From: Saprospira sp. CCB-QB6
GTDB taxonomy: Bacteria; Bacteroidota; Bacteroidia; Chitinophagales; Saprospiraceae
Length of the DNA: 64,000 nt
Assembly: GCF_028464065.1 (NCBI RefSeq)
Contig: NZ_CP116808.1
Coordinates: 2,819,501 to 2,883,500, forward strand
Reading direction: 5' to 3'
In this document: in pieces, positions 33,439-41,667 of the stretch
How positions within the stretch are numbered: the first letter of the stretch is position 1
Layout: the number at the start of each line of letters is the position of its first letter
Notes under the pieces: model-generated
Seen by the model: only the letters and a program-made list of their open reading frames with translations
Told to the model about the DNA's origin: nothing
Database searches by the model: none
Position numbers and translations under genes: made by a program

Positions 33439-34797
33439 ATGCAACCGCTAACCGAGCAGCTCTGGAAAAAACTTCGTTCCGCCAACCCCGATCAGGTGGA
33501 AATGGCCCTTTTGCGTGCCCGTGCGCAAGGCTTTAATCTCAAGCCTTGGGAACAGGAATATGCCGAACTTCGAGAATATATACCTCTGCCTTATTATGCC
33601 CAACAGCATGAGGAGGTGGCAGCTTGTTATGCCGTGCGGGAGTTAGATTTGTCGGAACAGGAGTTGACGGCTTTGCCAGAGGTATTATCTAATTTGCGTT
33701 ACATTGAGGTTTTGAATTTGAGCCGAAATGAGCTAACGGCTTTGCCCGCTTGGCTCAATCAGCTCAGCCATTTGAAGCAGCTCAATTTGGAGGGCAACCA
33801 AATTACGGTTTTGGCCTCCGATTTTTTGGCTTATACGCAATTGGAAGAGCTTAATCTAGCTCATAATCAGCTCAAGGCTTTGCCTGCTGCTGTATTGAGT
33901 CTGCCTACTCTTCAACGTTTAGACCTTAGCCACAACAGCTTGACAGCCCTTCCCAATTTGGAGGAGGAACAGCTCTTGAATTTGGCCTTTTTGGCCCTAA
34001 ATGACAATCCGCTCAGCCAAATTTGGGTAAACATTGGCCAGCTCGCCAAGTTGCAAAACCTACAGCTTCAAAATTGTTTGTTGCAGCAGTTGCCCGAAAG
34101 CATAACGGGACTTTTTGCCCTACAAAACCTTTGGCTTCAAAACAATCAATTGCGGCATCTGCCTGCCCAAATGGGACAGCTCCGCAGTCTAGAGCTTTTG
34201 CAGTTGGCCCAAAATGAATTGCAAGAATTACCCGATAGCTTGGATCGCCTCGCTAGCCTCAAGCAACTCAACCTAAAAGAAAATGCCCTCCAACATCTAC
34301 CGAAGTTGGAAGGCCTAGCTTCTTTGGAGGTTTTGCATCTGGAACACAATCAACTTCAGCATTTACCCTCCGATTTTGCCCGCCTTGGTCGCCTGAAAAT
34401 GGCTTATTTGCAAGGCAATGATTTGGACCGCCTGCCTTTGATTTTGGACGCACTCCGCGCCTTGGAGGTCTTACACATCGAGAGCAATCCCATCGAGCAA
34501 TTGCCCGATAGCCTAGTCGATTTGCCCAATTTGCAGCAGTTGTTTGCCGCCAATACGCAGATTAAAAGCTTGCCCAGAAGATTGAAAAACAAACTGGAGC
34601 AATTGGATATTGAAGGAACGCCTTTGGCTAATGGAGAAGTGAATGAAGAGCCCGAACAAGAGGCTTTTTCTCATCATCCAACCCCCCAAGAAAATGAAGA
34701 AGGGCCCAGCCCAGACGCTAAAGGCTGTATGCTGCCTGGCCTAGGCGTTGTGGTCATCTTGATTATCGCTCTAATCTACGGAATTACATTGTTTTGA
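33439..34797 (+). CDS. Leucine-rich repeat protein with C-terminal membrane anchor
   Basis: I start at the ATG at 33439 (452 residues); the upstream TTG at 33379 adds a weak extension. A helical N-terminus is followed from about residue 68 by some 14 LRRs with consensus LxxLxxLxLxxNxLxxLPxx. A Glu/Pro-rich linker (about 395-430) leads to a single C-terminal helix (LPGLGVVVILIIALIYGITLF). Without a signal peptide, the LRR domain should face the cytoplasm as a tail-anchored protein, perhaps a scaffold or sensor. Its stop overlaps the convergent MscS gene by 22 bases. Confidence 0.87.
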   Translation: MQPLTEQLWKKLRSANPDQVEMALLRARAQGFNLKPWEQEYAELREYIPLPYYAQQHEEVAACYAVRELDLSEQELTALPEVLSNLRYIEVLNLSRNELTALPAWLNQLSHLKQLNLEGNQITVLASDFLAYTQLEELNLAHNQLKALPAAVLSLPTLQRLDLSHNSLTALPNLEEEQLLNLAFLALNDNPLSQIWVNIGQLAKLQNLQLQNCLLQQLPESITGLFALQNLWLQNNQLRHLPAQMGQLRSLELLQLAQNELQELPDSLDRLASLKQLNLKENALQHLPKLEGLASLEVLHLEHNQLQHLPSDFARLGRLKMAYLQGNDLDRLPLILDALRALEVLHIESNPIEQLPDSLVDLPNLQQLFAANTQIKSLPRRLKNKLEQLDIEGTPLANGEVNEEPEQEAFSHHPTPQENEEGPSPDAKGCMLPGLGVVVILIIALIYGITLF

Positions 34798-35630
34798 TGC
34801 TCCTTAACAATGTGTACAATATGACGAATCATCAAACGGCGAATATCTTGCTCTAGCTTGCGATTGGGTTCCTGCAAAATGTACTGAAATTTAAAAATAA
34901 CAGCATCTTTCTTTAGCTCTTCCACTTTCAGGATGAAGCTGTCTTCTTGTATCCATTCATGATAGTTCTCAATGGCCATAATGAGGTCCTGCTCTAGGTT
35001 TGGTATCCGCCGAACATACTGCAAATCCATCTCAAACTCGATGCTGGTTTTCTTAATGTCTCGCTTGGTGTAGTTGACGATCTCACTCAGAAAAACGGTA
35101 TTATTCGGAATATAAATGAGGTCGTCATCATCATTCAAAATGACCAGTTTAGACAAACTAAGGCTCATCACTTTGCCCTTTTGTTGCCCAATTTTAACTA
35201 CATCGCCAAGGTCTACCTCATTAGAAAAGGCAATCATCATCCCACTAATAATATTCGAGATATAGTCTTTGCTCAAAATGGCCAAGGCCGCCGCAAAAAT
35301 ACTGATGGAGGTCAATAAACTACTCAAATTGATCCCAAACAGACTCAAAACGGTCATGAATAGGACCAAAAGCATCACCAAATAATAAATGTTGTGACTG
35401 CCCGCAATGATGTTGTCCTTTTGCTCGGCCCCAAGCTTCTTCCGCCGCCGATAAACATATTGCAAAAATTGCATCAGGCTACTAAAACCCATAAAGAAGA
35501 AGTAGAAACCCGCAAAGCTATTGAGGTAGCGCAAAAAAGGCGCTCTGACCAAATTTAGCCATTCCGTTTCTACCAAAAACCAAAGGCCAATAAAGACCAA
35601 CCAACCAACTAGTTGTAATAAAATTTTCAT
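34776..35630 (-). CDS. MscS-type mechanosensitive channel
   Basis: I start at the ATG at 35630 (284 residues). A longer frame reaching 35756 runs into repeat R11 and is not credible. Three or four helices occupy 1-125. The pore-lining helix SIFAAALAILSKDYISNIISG (about 118-138) is followed by the MscS beta domain (NEVDLGDVVKIGQQKGKVMSLSL, then DLIYIPNNTVFLSEIVNYTK). Such channels release solutes upon osmotic downshock in the cytoplasmic membrane. It overlaps the LRR gene tail-to-tail by 22 bases. Confidence 0.92.
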   Translation of the reverse strand: MKILLQLVGWLVFIGLWFLVETEWLNLVRAPFLRYLNSFAGFYFFFMGFSSLMQFLQYVYRRRKKLGAEQKDNIIAGSHNIYYLVMLLVLFMTVLSLFGINLSSLLTSISIFAAALAILSKDYISNIISGMMIAFSNEVDLGDVVKIGQQKGKVMSLSLSKLVILNDDDDLIYIPNNTVFLSEIVNYTKRDIKKTSIEFEMDLQYVRRIPNLEQDLIMAIENYHEWIQEDSFILKVEELKKDAVIFKFQYILQEPNRKLEQDIRRLMIRHIVHIVKEHQNNVIP

Positions 35631-35661
35631 TATTCGTTTTTCTTGTTCTATGCTAATTTTT

Positions 35662-35810
35662 GGGGCCTCCCGCCTGCGGCGGGCGCTACGTTCCGCAGCT
35701 CGCTGTTCGCTCGGCCCTGCAGCGCTTGCAGCGCCTTGGTCTGGCCTGACGGCCACTGCTTCACATCGCTAGGCCGCGTCGCTTCGCTCCTTTGCGGCGG
35801 CTCCGCCGCC
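35662..35810 (+). repeat. GC-rich modular repeat, subtype B (copy R11)
   Basis: It starts GGGGCCTCCCGCCTGCGG, has GGCGCTACGTTCC, CTCGCTGTTCGCTCGGCCC, a GCAGCGCTTGCAGCGC hairpin and GGTCTGGCC, and ends CACATCGCTAGGCC plus a GGCGGC hairpin. It lies between HTTM and MscS genes, 31 bases upstream of the MscS start. Confidence 0.87.
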
Positions 35811-35832
35811 TAAAAACAGCGCCTGCCAGTCT

Positions 35833-37119
35833 TTAGTTCGCTAAAGGGAGCAACCACGGACCAAATGGAGCCGCTTGGGCCAAATTAACTTTGGGGTCAA
35901 TAATTCTTTGACTCGGTCGAGCATTCAAACTGACAAAAGCATCCACATAAACGGCCAGCTCCTGATCGGCTGAGGCTTCTTTTTGGGCCAAAAAAACGGC
36001 AAACTCCCGAATCGCCTCGGGCTGCACACTCATCCGCTTTATCTGATAGGGCTTGAGGTATTTGCTAGCCGAAACCTCCCAACGCTTTCCCTTTTGGTCC
36101 GCCAACTCAAAACGCACTTGCCCCTGATGCTCTACAAGCATTACACGCCAACCATAACGATAATAACGCTGCGACCAAATAATGTCTTTGGCCCCAAAGA
36201 AATGATGGCGTAGAGGCAAAAGGAACTGCCAAGCAAAATAAAGTAGCAAAATGGGCGTAAACCAGCTTTTATAAGTCGTTTTTCCTCCCTTAAAATAAGG
36301 AAGCGGCAGTTTTTCCCAACTTTTTGGCGGAAAAAAAGCCAGCGTCATTCCAATCATCAGCGGTGGAAAAAGACCAATATTGAAGAGATAGCCCGTGAGT
36401 CCATGAAAAATAAGAACGGCCAAATAGGCCAAAGGCCTTGTTCTAGACCAGCTCAACCAAATAAAGATCGTTAAATCGTAGCAGGCAGCCAATTGCCCCC
36501 CCAAAAGGGCCGTTTCAGGCAAGGCCAAAAGCTGCCCAATTAAGGGTGTATCTTGGGCCTGTAGCAGCCAAATGCGCAAGGGACGGCCCGCCCACCAATC
36601 GGGACTTAATTTGGCCCAACCCGCAAAAAAATAAACTAAGACTATTTGTAAGCGCAACCAAAAAAGCCAAAAGAAAGGATGCTGCTCTAGCCGTATTTTG
36701 GGCCGACGATAAGCATCCCAACTGCTGTTGCGATGCGCAGGCGCAAAAAAGAAAAATAAGGCCAATAACTCAATCAAGTAGTAATGATTGATAAAATTGC
36801 TGGCATCTAAACGATGCAAATAACCAAAGCAACAAGCAAACAAAAGCACCGAAACCCGATAATAAGCCCCTAAGCTAATTCCAATAGCCCCCAAAAGGCC
36901 GAACAAATAGATATAGGGAATGGCCGCATCGCCCAAAGAGGGCAAACTATAGCCCGACCAACTAAAGCGATAAGTAAGCTGCTGAAAGCGTCCGCTAGCT
37001 TCTCCTTTCAGCCAAGAGCTAATGAAGCCATAAGCGCCAATGCCGCCAAAAAGAATGCGTAGAAGGACTAAAGAATGGATAGCCGTTGCTTGTCCTAAAT
37101 AGTGTTGGACCTTTTTCAT
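35833..37119 (-). CDS. HTTM-domain membrane protein (vitamin K-dependent carboxylase-like)
   Basis: The 428-residue product belongs to the HTTM family, which includes vitamin K-dependent gamma-glutamyl carboxylase. About nine helices are visible. Family landmarks are LDASNFINHYYLIELLALFFFFAP, WLFWLRLQIVLVYFFAGWAKLSPDWW and HGLTGYLFNIGLFPPLMIGM. Bacterial HTTM proteins have unknown substrates; no catalytic residue can be assigned by eye. Its upstream neighbour is divergent (37226 +). Confidence 0.86.
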   Translation of the reverse strand: MKKVQHYLGQATAIHSLVLLRILFGGIGAYGFISSWLKGEASGRFQQLTYRFSWSGYSLPSLGDAAIPYIYLFGLLGAIGISLGAYYRVSVLLFACCFGYLHRLDASNFINHYYLIELLALFFFFAPAHRNSSWDAYRRPKIRLEQHPFFWLFWLRLQIVLVYFFAGWAKLSPDWWAGRPLRIWLLQAQDTPLIGQLLALPETALLGGQLAACYDLTIFIWLSWSRTRPLAYLAVLIFHGLTGYLFNIGLFPPLMIGMTLAFFPPKSWEKLPLPYFKGGKTTYKSWFTPILLLYFAWQFLLPLRHHFFGAKDIIWSQRYYRYGWRVMLVEHQGQVRFELADQKGKRWEVSASKYLKPYQIKRMSVQPEAIREFAVFLAQKEASADQELAVYVDAFVSLNARPSQRIIDPKVNLAQAAPFGPWLLPLAN

Positions 37120-37225
37120 AGAAAGCTAAAAGTTGCAAAGAATAGGCGGCGCGAAGCGCCGCTGCGAGAGCTCCCAAAAATAATAAGCCTCAAAAAAATC
37201 ATTATCTTTAGCCCAAAATTAGCAG

Positions 37226-37897
37226 ATGAAAGCGCATTATCCAATCCTATTCTTATCTCTTTTTTTATTGTTGGCCTGTCAGCATCGCAAAGAAGAGCGG
37301 GCCTGGCAAGAACGGTTACGCCAAGCCGATGAGCGGGCAGCGGCGAGAAGGATAAAAAAGGAGGCTATAGCCGCAAAACCATTGGCGGATTCTATCCTAC
37401 AAATGGAGGCTTACCGTCGATCTCGAGAGGGTAGAATAAAGATAGAGAAAGAAACAGGCTTGGGGAGCCAATTTGGCAAGGGCCTATTGCCTAGCAGCCT
37501 AAAAAACAATCAGCCGCTTATTAGTTTTATGACGGGCCCTTGCTATGGAAAATGTCCGCAGTATCGTTTGTATTTTTGGGCCAATGGAGATGTATTGTAC
37601 GAAGGACAGGCATTTGCCAAGCCTATGGGGAAACGAGAGTGTAAAATAGATCCCAAACAACTAACTGCTCTATTGACGCAATGGGAAGAGCAATTTGCAA
37701 CTTGGGAGCGCCAATACCCAGCAGCCGAAAATCCTCTAGAGGGCTTCCCATTTAAGGCCATTTCTTTAAAATTGACTGATGGACAAAAAATAATTTTAGA
37801 TTATCATGATGCCCCTAAAGGCTTGATTAAGTTAGAGAAAAGCATTGATTCCTTGGCTAAGCTAAGCTTTGATTTTCCTTTGGAAACTATTTTTTAG
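37226..37897 (+). CDS. DUF6438 lipoprotein
   Basis: The 223-residue product has a lipoprotein signal (1-17, lipobox LLLAC, Cys18), a very basic/charged stretch (19-85), then a DUF6438 domain beginning PLISFMTGPCYGKCPQYRLY (with a CYGKC pair) and GDVLYEGQAF. A C-terminal strand pattern (ISLKLTDGQKIILDYHDAP) follows. It is probably a periplasmic lipid-anchored protein of unknown role. It is divergent from the HTTM gene with about 106 bases between starts. Confidence 0.8.
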   Translation: MKAHYPILFLSLFLLLACQHRKEERAWQERLRQADERAAARRIKKEAIAAKPLADSILQMEAYRRSREGRIKIEKETGLGSQFGKGLLPSSLKNNQPLISFMTGPCYGKCPQYRLYFWANGDVLYEGQAFAKPMGKRECKIDPKQLTALLTQWEEQFATWERQYPAAENPLEGFPFKAISLKLTDGQKIILDYHDAPKGLIKLEKSIDSLAKLSFDFPLETIF

Positions 37898-37906
37898 ATA
37901 AAAATA

Positions 37907-37938
37907 TTTGGATAATCCAAAGCCCTGCCCTATATTTG
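37907..37938 (+). promoter_or_regulatory. Bacteroidota-type promoter of tRNA-Cys
   Basis: TTTG (37907-37910) and TATATTTG (37931-37938) are separated by exactly 20 bases. It starts nine bases after the DUF6438 stop and precedes the tRNA by about 35 bases. Confidence 0.8.
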
Positions 37939-37972
37939 CAATCGCTTCGACAGAGAAGCATACTCTTAAAAA

Positions 37973-38046
37973 GGTCGCGTGGCCGAGTGGCTAGGCAGAG
38001 GTCTGCAAAACCTTGTACGGCGGTTCGAATCCGCCCGCGACCTCCA
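37973..38046 (+). tRNA. tRNA-Cys (anticodon GCA), CCA encoded
   Basis: A complete cloverleaf is formed: acceptor GGTCGCG/CGCGACC (perfect), D arm GCC/GGC, anticodon arm GAGGT-CTGCAAA-ACCTT and T arm GGCGG-TTCGAAT-CCGCC. Anticodon is GCA and the discriminator is U (38043), an identity base of tRNA-Cys. CCA follows at 38044-38046. Confidence 0.96.
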
Positions 38047-38080
38047 AAAGCAGTTAACATTTTTGTTAGCTGCTTTTTTT
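38047..38080 (+). terminator. Rho-independent terminator of tRNA-Cys
   Basis: AAAGCAG-T-TAAC pairs with GTTA-G-CTGCTTT across TTTTT-rich loop and runs into seven T. Confidence 0.85.
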
Positions 38081-38107
38081 ATGCAGCTTGCTCAATTGGG
38101 CAAAAAG

Positions 38108-38138
38108 AAAGGGCGACTGGAGAATCCAGTCGCCCTTT
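38108..38138. terminator. Bidirectional terminator between tRNA-Cys and the convergent gene
   Basis: AAAGGGCGACTGG pairs perfectly with CCAGTCGCCCTTT across four bases; A and T runs flank both sides. It serves the leftward gene ending at 38159. Confidence 0.85.
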
Positions 38139-38158
38139 TGCTTTTACAGACTTTTTAA

Positions 38159-38821
38159 TTAGGCAAAAAGACCGAGGTTGTGGACCAGCTCGTAGCTGGC
38201 TACCGCTTTGAGCTGTTGCTCTTGTTCGGCAGAAATCATCCCCGTGATTTCTATGGCCTCCATCTTCCCAAGATTATCGGGTAGGGCAATTTTGGCCAGC
38301 TCTCTTTCACTATTTTCTTCTTGCAGATAAAAGCGACTTTCACTGATCGCATTGCGGCGTTCTAAGCGGCCAATATCTCGGTTGCGCTCGTCTACTAATT
38401 GGCCATTGGCACGGAGCAGCCCCACTAGGCGACCATCTCTTTGGATTTGCGTGCCTTTGGTGGTCGTCCGAAAAATATATTCATGTTCTAGCGTAAGCAC
38501 ATAAATCAAATTATTCTTACCTGGACCAATATAGCTGCGAAAGGCATAAGCAAAAACGGGATCCCCCTCAGGAGATAGAAAAACGCCCTTTCCTTCTCGT
38601 TGATTGCTCTTTTCAACTACCTGGTCCACCTCTTTGGCAGAAATGCCCTGAGACCAAGGTACAAAGCCTCCTTTAAAGTCGGCAATAGCCGCTTTGAGAC
38701 TCGCTAAGTCCTCCTCTAGCTCTCCCTCATCGGGCTGAACATTGCGCAAAAAGCGAAGGAGGAAAAAAATACCCGCAACGGCTAATAACGCGAGTAGGAT
38801 AACAATGGCTAAAATATTCAT
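38159..38821 (-). CDS. Hypothetical membrane-anchored protein
   Basis: The 220-residue product has one N-terminal helix (3-24, ILAIVILLALLAVAGIFFLL) and a mostly beta-rich cytosolic or periplasmic remainder (AYAFRSYIGPGKNNLIYVLTL, EYIFRTTTKGTQIQRDGRLVG). The middle resembles small scramblase- or PH-like folds but no family is recognised. It lies 18 bases downstream of the double-CxxH protein gene on the same strand, so the two are probably one operon. Confidence 0.65.
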   Translation of the reverse strand: MNILAIVILLALLAVAGIFFLLRFLRNVQPDEGELEEDLASLKAAIADFKGGFVPWSQGISAKEVDQVVEKSNQREGKGVFLSPEGDPVFAYAFRSYIGPGKNNLIYVLTLEHEYIFRTTTKGTQIQRDGRLVGLLRANGQLVDERNRDIGRLERRNAISESRFYLQEENSERELAKIALPDNLGKMEAIEITGMISAEQEQQLKAVASYELVHNLGLFA

Positions 38822-38839
38822 AGGAGAGAGGGTTTAGAG

Positions 38840-39325
38840 TTATTCTTCATCTTTGTAACGAATGCGGTAAACCTTAGAGCATACACGGCAGTAAAAACGG
38901 CCCATATACTGTTTGGCATTCATGATGTCTTCATCGCGTTTCTCATCTTTTACCGATTTGACAGAAGAGAAATCGGGATTGGTTTTCATGAACTTATTGT
39001 GGACCACACAGCGCTGCATACTAGCCTTATCTCCACGGGCGCGCTCTTCCGCCGCAAATTGTTTTTCTTCTTTGGCCAACAATTTCGTACAAACCGAGCA
39101 ATAACGACGGTAGTTGAGCTGATAGGCAAAGGGATATGCTTCACTACGACGAAAATCAGAGGCATTGGCCCGATAGTTATCGCTGAGTTTCATTTTCTTT
39201 TTGTGCAAAGGACATTTGCGCATGGTGTTTTTCTCCTCGCGACTGAGGTTTTCCAAATCGGGCTGTGCCCAGCCAGCTACGGCCAGGAAAAGAAAGCAAA
39301 AGCTTAAAAAATAAGAGAGTTTCAT
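38840..39325 (-). CDS. Secreted protein with two CxxH/CxxC metal-site-like repeats
   Basis: The 161-residue product has a signal peptide (1-20, ending AGWAQ). The mature part contains two related halves: CPLHKKKMKLSDN ... YCSVCTK and CVVHNKFMKTNPD ... YCRVCSK. Each pairs a CxxH with a CxxC, four ligands suited to zinc or iron. The periplasmic setting with CxxC pairs could also mean disulfides. No described family is recognised. It probably shares a transcript with the gene at 38159. Confidence 0.7.
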   Translation of the reverse strand: MKLSYFLSFCFLFLAVAGWAQPDLENLSREEKNTMRKCPLHKKKMKLSDNYRANASDFRRSEAYPFAYQLNYRRYCSVCTKLLAKEEKQFAAEERARGDKASMQRCVVHNKFMKTNPDFSSVKSVKDEKRDEDIMNAKQYMGRFYCRVCSKVYRIRYKDEE

Positions 39326-39375
39326 AAATTCAGTTTTGTTAATGTCTCCGTTTAAAGCTACAAGAACTATGCATT

Positions 39376-40143
39376 TTAGCCCTTTTGCTCCAAACTATCA
39401 GAGGGACAGGCCCATTGCCAATTAGATAAAGGGAAGCGTTTGGCTCTATATACAAAATGCCACCATTCGGTCCGAATAGTCGAAAAACCAGCTGCTTGCA
39501 TCTGTTCTCGCAACAATTTACGGTTTTTATTCACTTCTTCCGAATGCTTGGTATAGGACCAATAGGCTTCTTTCCCAAAATAATCAAAGGGAGTGCCCAT
39601 GTCCATTTCTTGGCCCAAACTATCCACCAAACTCAAATCTAAAGCATTGCCTCGGCTGTGCATAGAACCTTGCTTGGGCGGATGTACATAACGTGGATCA
39701 GGCGTCTTATTCCATAAGGCCCATTGGGCCGCAGAAGGCCGATAACAATCAAAGAATTTTAACTTTAATCCCATACTATCCAACTTGCCCTGAACTTGCA
39801 TCAAGGCCTTAGCAACCGCCAAACGCGTATAACAGCCAGGACAATCATAAATCTGCAGCTCCATAAAGTTGTTGGTCGTCGCATAGCGAATTTCATAATC
39901 GGCCTGGGGAATTAAAACTTTTAAATCCACCCAAGCACTATCGGCCAAGGCCAAAAGAGAATCTCTCTGGGCCTGCTGAAGCTGGGCTTTTTGTTGCAAC
40001 AAAAATGCTGTATCTGCGGCCGGAGCCATAGATACAGCATGATTTGTTTCTTCTTTTTGAACAACTTCCACTTTTTGCACAGCCGGCTCTTGACAGGCCA
40101 ATAACAACAAAAAGCAAAGAAGTAAAGGGCTAAACTTATCCAT
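39376..40143 (-). CDS. D-alanyl-D-alanine dipeptidase (VanX/DdpX-like, M15D) lipoprotein
   Basis: The 255-residue product has a lipobox signal (1-17, LLLAC, Cys17). The M15D zinc site is present: His162 and Asp169 in HSRGNALDLSLVD, and the Glu226-Trp-Trp-His229 motif (TEWWHF). ATTNNFMELQIYDCPGC and FDCYRPSAAQW (about 131-141) are also typical. The enzyme cleaves D-Ala-D-Ala; being exported, it more likely takes part in wall peptide recycling than in vancomycin resistance. It overlaps smpB by 8 bases (40136-40143). Confidence 0.9.
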   Translation of the reverse strand: MDKFSPLLLCFLLLLACQEPAVQKVEVVQKEETNHAVSMAPAADTAFLLQQKAQLQQAQRDSLLALADSAWVDLKVLIPQADYEIRYATTNNFMELQIYDCPGCYTRLAVAKALMQVQGKLDSMGLKLKFFDCYRPSAAQWALWNKTPDPRYVHPPKQGSMHSRGNALDLSLVDSLGQEMDMGTPFDYFGKEAYWSYTKHSEEVNKNRKLLREQMQAAGFSTIRTEWWHFVYRAKRFPLSNWQWACPSDSLEQKG

Positions 40144-40594
40144 ATTTTAAATTGCGGTCCATATCGCGCTTGAGGTCCTTTTGCTTCAGACTGTCGCGCT
40201 TATCAAAACTCTTTTTACCACGGGCCAAGGCAATTTCCAGTTTGACCTTCCCCCGCTCATTTAAATAAAGGCGATAAGGTACAATAGAAAATCCTTTTTC
40301 CTTTACTCGACCCAGCAATTTCTTGATTTCTTGCTTGTGGGCCAATAGCTTGCGCGGCCGCAAAGGCTCATGATTGTTATAAGTCCCTAGTTCATAAACC
40401 GAAATATGCAGCTTCTCCAGCAAAAGCTCTCCCGCCACTACCCGACAAAAAGCATCGCCCATATTGACTTTGCCCTGACGAATAGACTTAATTTCGGTCC
40501 CTTGCAATACAATCCCCACTTCTAGGGTGTACACAAATTCATATAAATGCCGCGCTTTGCGGTTGACAATTTCTATTTTATTCTTGAATTCCAT
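40136..40594 (-). CDS. smpB: SsrA-binding protein SmpB
   Basis: The 152-residue product is a normal-length SmpB, which binds tmRNA and brings it to stalled ribosomes. Family signatures are NRKARHLYEF (10-20), GIVLQGTEIKSIRQGKVNMGDAFCRV (about 28-53), LLGRVKEKGFSIVPYRLYLN, and the C-terminal ARGKKSFDKRDSLKQKDLKRD tail, which is the decoding-centre helix. No tmRNA gene lies in this window. Upstream is repeat R12, only 16 bases from the start. Downstream it overlaps the dipeptidase gene. Confidence 0.96.
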   Translation of the reverse strand: MEFKNKIEIVNRKARHLYEFVYTLEVGIVLQGTEIKSIRQGKVNMGDAFCRVVAGELLLEKLHISVYELGTYNNHEPLRPRKLLAHKQEIKKLLGRVKEKGFSIVPYRLYLNERGKVKLEIALARGKKSFDKRDSLKQKDLKRDMDRNLKYG

Positions 40595-40610
40595 GAGTTG
40601 TTATTTTTTT

Positions 40611-40748
40611 GGGCTTCCCCTCCCTGCGGTCGGGTCGGGCTGTTTCGCAGCTCGCTGTTCGCTTGGCCCTTCAGCGCCTTGGGCGCTTCGGTCTGGCCCT
40701 ACGGGCCACTGCTGTCCATCCCTAAGCCTGCGGCGGCTGCGCCGCCTG
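40611..40748 (+). repeat. GC-rich modular repeat, subtype A (copy R12)
   Basis: It starts GGGCTTCCCCTCCCTGC, has GGTCGGGTCGGGCTGTTTCG, CTCGCTGTTCGCTTGGCCC, GGTCTGGCC and CCACTGCTGTCCATCCC, and closes TAAGCC with a GGCGGCTGCGCCGCC hairpin. It lies between the DtxR gene and smpB. Confidence 0.86.
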
Positions 40749-40819
40749 CTAGACCCAAAAGAAAGCCGTTCTGTTGATTTCGGGGGCATAACTTTTTTGC
40801 CTGCGGCAAAGTTCCAACT

Positions 40820-41491
40820 TTAGCAAAGGCGAACAAAAAGGTGTTGTCCCAATTTTTTGCTGAGTTGTAGTTGTTGGCCATCTTCTTTCTGGACCAACAG
40901 GCTTTCATCAAAGCTAAAGTGCTTAATGAGCTTTAGTTCTACGCCTAGTTGCAGGCCCAATTCCTCTAAATAGCGGAGAAAATCGGCATCATCTTCTTTT
41001 ACGCCAACGATGCGGGCTTTTTGTCCCGCTTCCAATTCGGCCAAAATGATATGGTCCAATACATGAAATTTGCCTTCTGCATCTGGAATGGGGTCGCCAT
41101 GCGGATCTACTTTGGGATGGCCCAAAAAAGCATCTAGGCGGTCCACCAATTCCGTAGAGCGAATATGCTCTAATTGTTCGGCTAGTGGATGGACCTCATC
41201 CCAGCTAAAGGCCAGTTTTTCAACCAAAAAGGTCTCCCAAAGTCTATGTTTCCGAATCAGGGCCAAAGCTTGTTTTTTGCCTGTGGGGTTGAGACGCACC
41301 CCTTTATACTTTTCATAAACGATCAATTCTTTTTCGGATAGGCGGCGGAGCATATCGCTAACAGAGGCGGCAGAAATCTGTACTTCTTGGGCAATGGCAT
41401 TGGTAGAGACAGGCCCAGGGGCTAGGTCGGCCAGTTTATAGATGGCCTTGAGATAATTTTCTTCTGTGATGGAGAGATCTAGCTCATTCAT
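40820..41491 (-). CDS. DtxR/MntR-family metal-dependent transcriptional regulator
   Basis: The 223-residue product has a winged helix at about 1-65 (SITEENYLKAIYKLAD, then ISAASVSDMLRRLSEKELI), a dimerisation/metal domain at about 66-145 with the ligand-rich stretch LIRKHRLWETFLVEKL and DEVHPLAEQLEHI, and a C-terminal FeoA/SH3-like domain (150-223). Such repressors respond to Mn2+ or Fe2+ and control metal uptake. No transporter is adjacent; the next gene downstream is smpB after repeat R12. Confidence 0.93.
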   Translation of the reverse strand: MNELDLSITEENYLKAIYKLADLAPGPVSTNAIAQEVQISAASVSDMLRRLSEKELIVYEKYKGVRLNPTGKKQALALIRKHRLWETFLVEKLAFSWDEVHPLAEQLEHIRSTELVDRLDAFLGHPKVDPHGDPIPDAEGKFHVLDHIILAELEAGQKARIVGVKEDDADFLRYLEELGLQLGVELKLIKHFSFDESLLVQKEDGQQLQLSKKLGQHLFVRLC

Positions 41492-41510
41492 AGATTTTGT
41501 AGCGTCTAGA

Positions 41511-41643
41511 AGCGGGCGAAGCCCGCTGGCTTAGGGATGGTAACTGGTGGCCTTTAGGCCAGACCCAGGCGCTTTGCGCCGCAGGGCCGAGCGAATAGCG
41601 AGCCAGTGCACAGCCCGACCCGCCCAACGGGCGGGGAAGCCCC
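41511..41643 (-). repeat. GC-rich modular repeat, subtype A (copy R13)
   Basis: On the minus strand it runs GGGGCTTCCCCGCCCGTTGG, GGGCGGGTCGGGCTGTGC, the CTCGCTATTCGCTCGGCCC block, a GGCGCAAAGCGCC hairpin, GGTCTGGCC and CCATCCCTAAGCC. It lies 20 bases upstream of the DtxR start. Confidence 0.87.
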
Positions 41644-41667
41644 TAAAAAAAATAGTCATTTATGGCT

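Noticed and set aside
35631-35756. N-terminal extension of the MscS gene
   Set aside because: It reads through repeat R11 and gives a basic, low-complexity segment; the ATG at 35630 directly precedes the first helix.
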